Both the position numbers and the translations under genes were made by a program. Positions 61,201 through 64,000 of a DNA stretch of 64,000 nucleotides are shown piece by piece. Positions within the stretch are counted from its first letter, which is position 1. The number at the start of each line of letters is the position of its first letter. Below the pieces are notes generated by a model. It was not told the DNA's origin. It worked only from the letters and a program-made list of their open reading frames with translations, and did no database searches. This stretch comes from Vanessa cardui (taxonomy: Eukaryota > Arthropoda > Insecta > Lepidoptera > Nymphalidae): the NCBI RefSeq assembly GCF_905220365.1, contig NC_061129.1:8804803-8868802 (forward strand), in the 5' to 3' direction.

Positions 61201-64000
61201 ATGTTTGTGTACCAGCATTCCTGACCTGAAACGCAATGTCTACATAAGGTACGAGTATACGGGACACAGTTGCAAATACCTCTAATTTCAACCAATCTCA
61301 AAATGCACTCGTAATATAATGTTAGCGTGTATTTATTACACACTTACATTATAAAACTTGATTAATAGTTTCATCATAAATTAATGAATTTCCCATTACA
61401 AGCAAATATTTAAATTCATAGCTCTCAGCGTTACTGTGAGATGCCGAAAGTATGACTTATTACTTGTTGTAATTGGTTAACCAGCTGGGTGATTTAAATT
61501 ACGCAATTTCAAATTTTAGATTATTCTGATTAAAATCCATTAATATTCTCGTTATATATTTCCATAAACTAGCTTTGTCTTAACTAGTACAAAATGTTTA
61601 ATTTATAAATAATTAAACAACTATACGATCAACATCAAACTGTGAAAAAGAAATAACTTATTAATATTCGTTAGTCTAAATAGCTGGATATAATCTAAAA
61701 ATATACTTCCACAACGGAATTCAAAGATTAAAGTCAAAATCCATCTAGCTCTATCGCCTGTTTCTTTTCCAATGATGGCGCGAAATCGGGGGCAGAGAAA
61801 TTCGTTATTAATAAGGTGAAAAAAATATATTTCGTAATTGGTATCAGGCACGCATTGTTATCTGGATAATTTCTCGTCCGCTCGCTGGAATATTGCGGAG
61901 GAAATATCTCTTCCAACTTAATTATGTACTTTTAAAAAGTGTTCAATATTCATTTTGATTTTCGCCGAGCAGGCATTAAAATTCATAACTCGACTATTAT
62001 ATTCATCAACATCTGCCGCCACTGGGAAGTTATTATCTCGAACTCTGAGGAATGCATTAATTAATTTAAACGGAGGTAATGATTTATATTTTATTCTCAA
62101 CATCATTGGTAAAATTGATAATTACCACAAAAGAAAAATAATGTTACTGAGAGAAATATTTAGATTATGTATTTTTTATTCTATAAGTTAAATTTTAGAG
62201 TACGGAAATATTCGTGCAAACGTACATTCATGCAAACCATTCTCCGTGACAATGAAAAATCTTGTGCTGCCCCAATTTGTAGCTAAATAAAATTTAACAA
62301 ACACGCAAACGAAATGATAAATATATAACTTTTACCTTAGACCCTACGTGCGTGCGTCCGTGCCTTTAGCGTAATATTTACCTTTTTCGTTTTGTACCTT
62401 TTTACTCCGTATTTACTAAAATTTTACAAAAATAAAAATATAATAAGATATTAATTAATGACATATTAATAAATAAAATCAAAGACTGCAAGTTCGAGTA
62501 TATTGCCAGGTTGTTTATTTCTACATTATTGCTACATTTTTTTCCTTTCAACTTTCTTAAGCGTCTTATGATATTGCATAACGCGGGTTTCATATCTATA
62601 ATTTGAAATGGTCTTATAGTTAATATTCCTTGGGAAATGCATACCGTATAGTTTTATGTTGGAATTTTCAGTTTGTTGGATGTTAATGCAGTCACGTCTG
62701 AATAAGCTGCGATCGAGGATGTATGAGAGCTGGTAAATTTATTATAAGGATATTCCTTCGTTGTCTCTATTTGATAGTGGCCACAAATGATGGTTTTGTC
62801 AATTGTTTACCGTTGTATTTCAATACTTAATATTATTTCTGACAAATATTCCATTTTCACGTGAGTTATTTAACGAAATATGCTTGATGTTTTTCCTGAA
62901 GACTGCACTACCCATCATTACCGAGCGGACGTATCGAAATCACGTCCTGAAAAACGACACATTTTCTATAGCGTTCAAAGCGTATTTCCGGTAAAATTAT
63001 CAGTGTCGAGTTTCACGAGTGTTGCAAGCCCTAGTCAATATTAAAAAATCATTCAGCGTTAAGTTTCGTCTGTGCATCCTTTTCTGTATTCACTTTCATC
63101 GGTCTCTGCCCGAGGTAAATTGATTAAACCGCCTGAGTGCTAGTTCAACGTGCAGCATTCTTTAATGCTTTGTAAAAGGTTATCGTGGATATTACTTTCA
63201 TGTCATTTCTCCTATTTTCTGTTATTTAAGAGGCACGTTTTTGCACTCGATTTTCAATTTTCAATCGAAGAGTCTCGATAACGAGCATTCAACAATTCGT
63301 TCGTGGGTATCGATAGTACAGAACTTTATAATATTTTCACGTATTTTAAATATCGATTCATTAAATACCTAAAATACGTTCATTACGATCTTTTCTTTTA
63401 ATCAGAAATGAATAAAAAGTCTGGAAACTTTTGTTCGTCTCTGGACTTTACGTAGTCGAAGAATAAAATGAATAGTATACTTTGTACATTTATCTTATAA
63501 CGATATCAATTCTTAAAAAATTTGAAAATCGAATTTAAATTTTATATACATAAAATAACACGAGTACATATTACCTGGCAGTTCGTCTACAAATCTTTAA
63601 AAATTCGGATAAAATGAAAATAACGTACAAGGCACAATCGAATTTCAATGTTCTGGAACGTCGTTTTGCAGGTCATTTATGCACAGCTTCCTTTTTATTC
63701 AAATTTGTTGGAATAAGTTTCAGCGATAGGAGTATAAGATAGAAGCTATACAATTTGCATATTTTTTAAATACGAGATGATTTAAATTCAATGAAATACA
63801 ATATTTTAACATTTCACGTTAAATTATTACAAACATTATGTTCAGTTGTCAATTTATGTTTCAATTTGAGTTGTCTTATTTAAACACGGTCGGCGGTTAA
63901 AGAGTGCGGCGACTGTTGCTTTAGCGGATAAATACGAATAGGTAACGAGCGCAGAGTGGTTCTAGCGCTTTTGTTTTATACACTGAAGTGCTATTTTATC

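Larger units (their letters stand above)
14463..64000 (+). other. CadN: Giant CadN intron 9 (at least 49.5 kb, open-ended)
   Basis: From the exon 8 donor to the window edge I see no exon joining in phase 1 with cadherin similarity and no host gene on either strand. Open frames above 60 codons are AT-driven or lie in repeats. The intron contains the dispersed elements listed below, a candidate recursive splice site at 35281-35336, a 221-bp inverted repeat at 56505-57097, and several less AT-rich repeat-free blocks (finding given separately). Long introns of this kind are common in insect neural adhesion genes and often carry enhancers. Confidence 0.8.

Noticed and set aside
14463..64000. The next CadN exon (ADKNDNPPYF-type boundary expected after exon 8)
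   Set aside because: I looked for a phase-1 exon with the DKNDN boundary in the rest of the window and found none; the exon is presumed to lie beyond 64000.
1..64000. CRISPR arrays, operons or prophage
   Set aside because: The sequence is an intron-rich animal gene; no regularly spaced repeats or bacterial-type gene clusters are present.

Overview
The window is eukaryotic, AT-rich and intron-dominated, and almost certainly lepidopteran. Its only recognisable host gene is the insect neural cadherin gene (CadN, classical-type cadherin with many extracellular repeats), on the + strand. Eight exon positions lie in the first 14.5 kb, one of them as two alternative versions. They encode about 706 consecutive residues of the ectodomain and splice together in frame. 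The window starts inside an exon and ends inside an intron, so neither the signal peptide nor the transmembrane and cytoplasmic parts are present. The lepidopteran call rests on the CadN protein similarity recalled from Drosophila plus several repeat families I know from butterfly and moth genomes: a tRNA-derived SINE of the Metulj type, a second tRNA-derived SINE, and several short dispersed elements. A nymphalid butterfly is a reasonable guess, but the species cannot be read from the sequence.

Layout. 1-2858: exons 1-4 with short AT-rich introns; the 851-nt exon 3 spans about three cadherin repeats. 2859-4930: a 1.5 kb intron with a GC-rich island, then two homologous 191-nt exons (5a 4376-4566, 5b 4670-4860) separated by 103 nt. 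They share both splice phases, and including both or neither would shift the frame, so they are a mutually exclusive pair. 4861-7868: exons 6 and 7. 7869-14272: a 6.4 kb intron carrying a SINE and several dispersed repeats. 14273-14462: exon 8. 14463-64000: at least 49.5 kb of one intron, with no further exon recognised.

The large intron holds scattered repeats: truncated non-LTR retrotransposon remnants, SINEs, a TIR-bearing MITE whose second copy lies in the 7075-7685 intron in the opposite orientation, and a near-perfect 221-bp inverted repeat at 56.5-57.1 kb. Between them are less AT-rich, repeat-free blocks that could be cis-regulatory.

The most interesting signal is at 35281-35336. A good 3' splice site (cttttcag) is followed directly by a good 5' splice site (gtaaga), and 42 nt downstream lies a second strong donor (gtaagt). 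This is the architecture of a recursive splicing (ratchet) site with an RS-exon, about 20.8 kb into the giant CadN intron. The 42 nt are open in the CadN phase, so the same sequence could also act as a 14-codon microexon.
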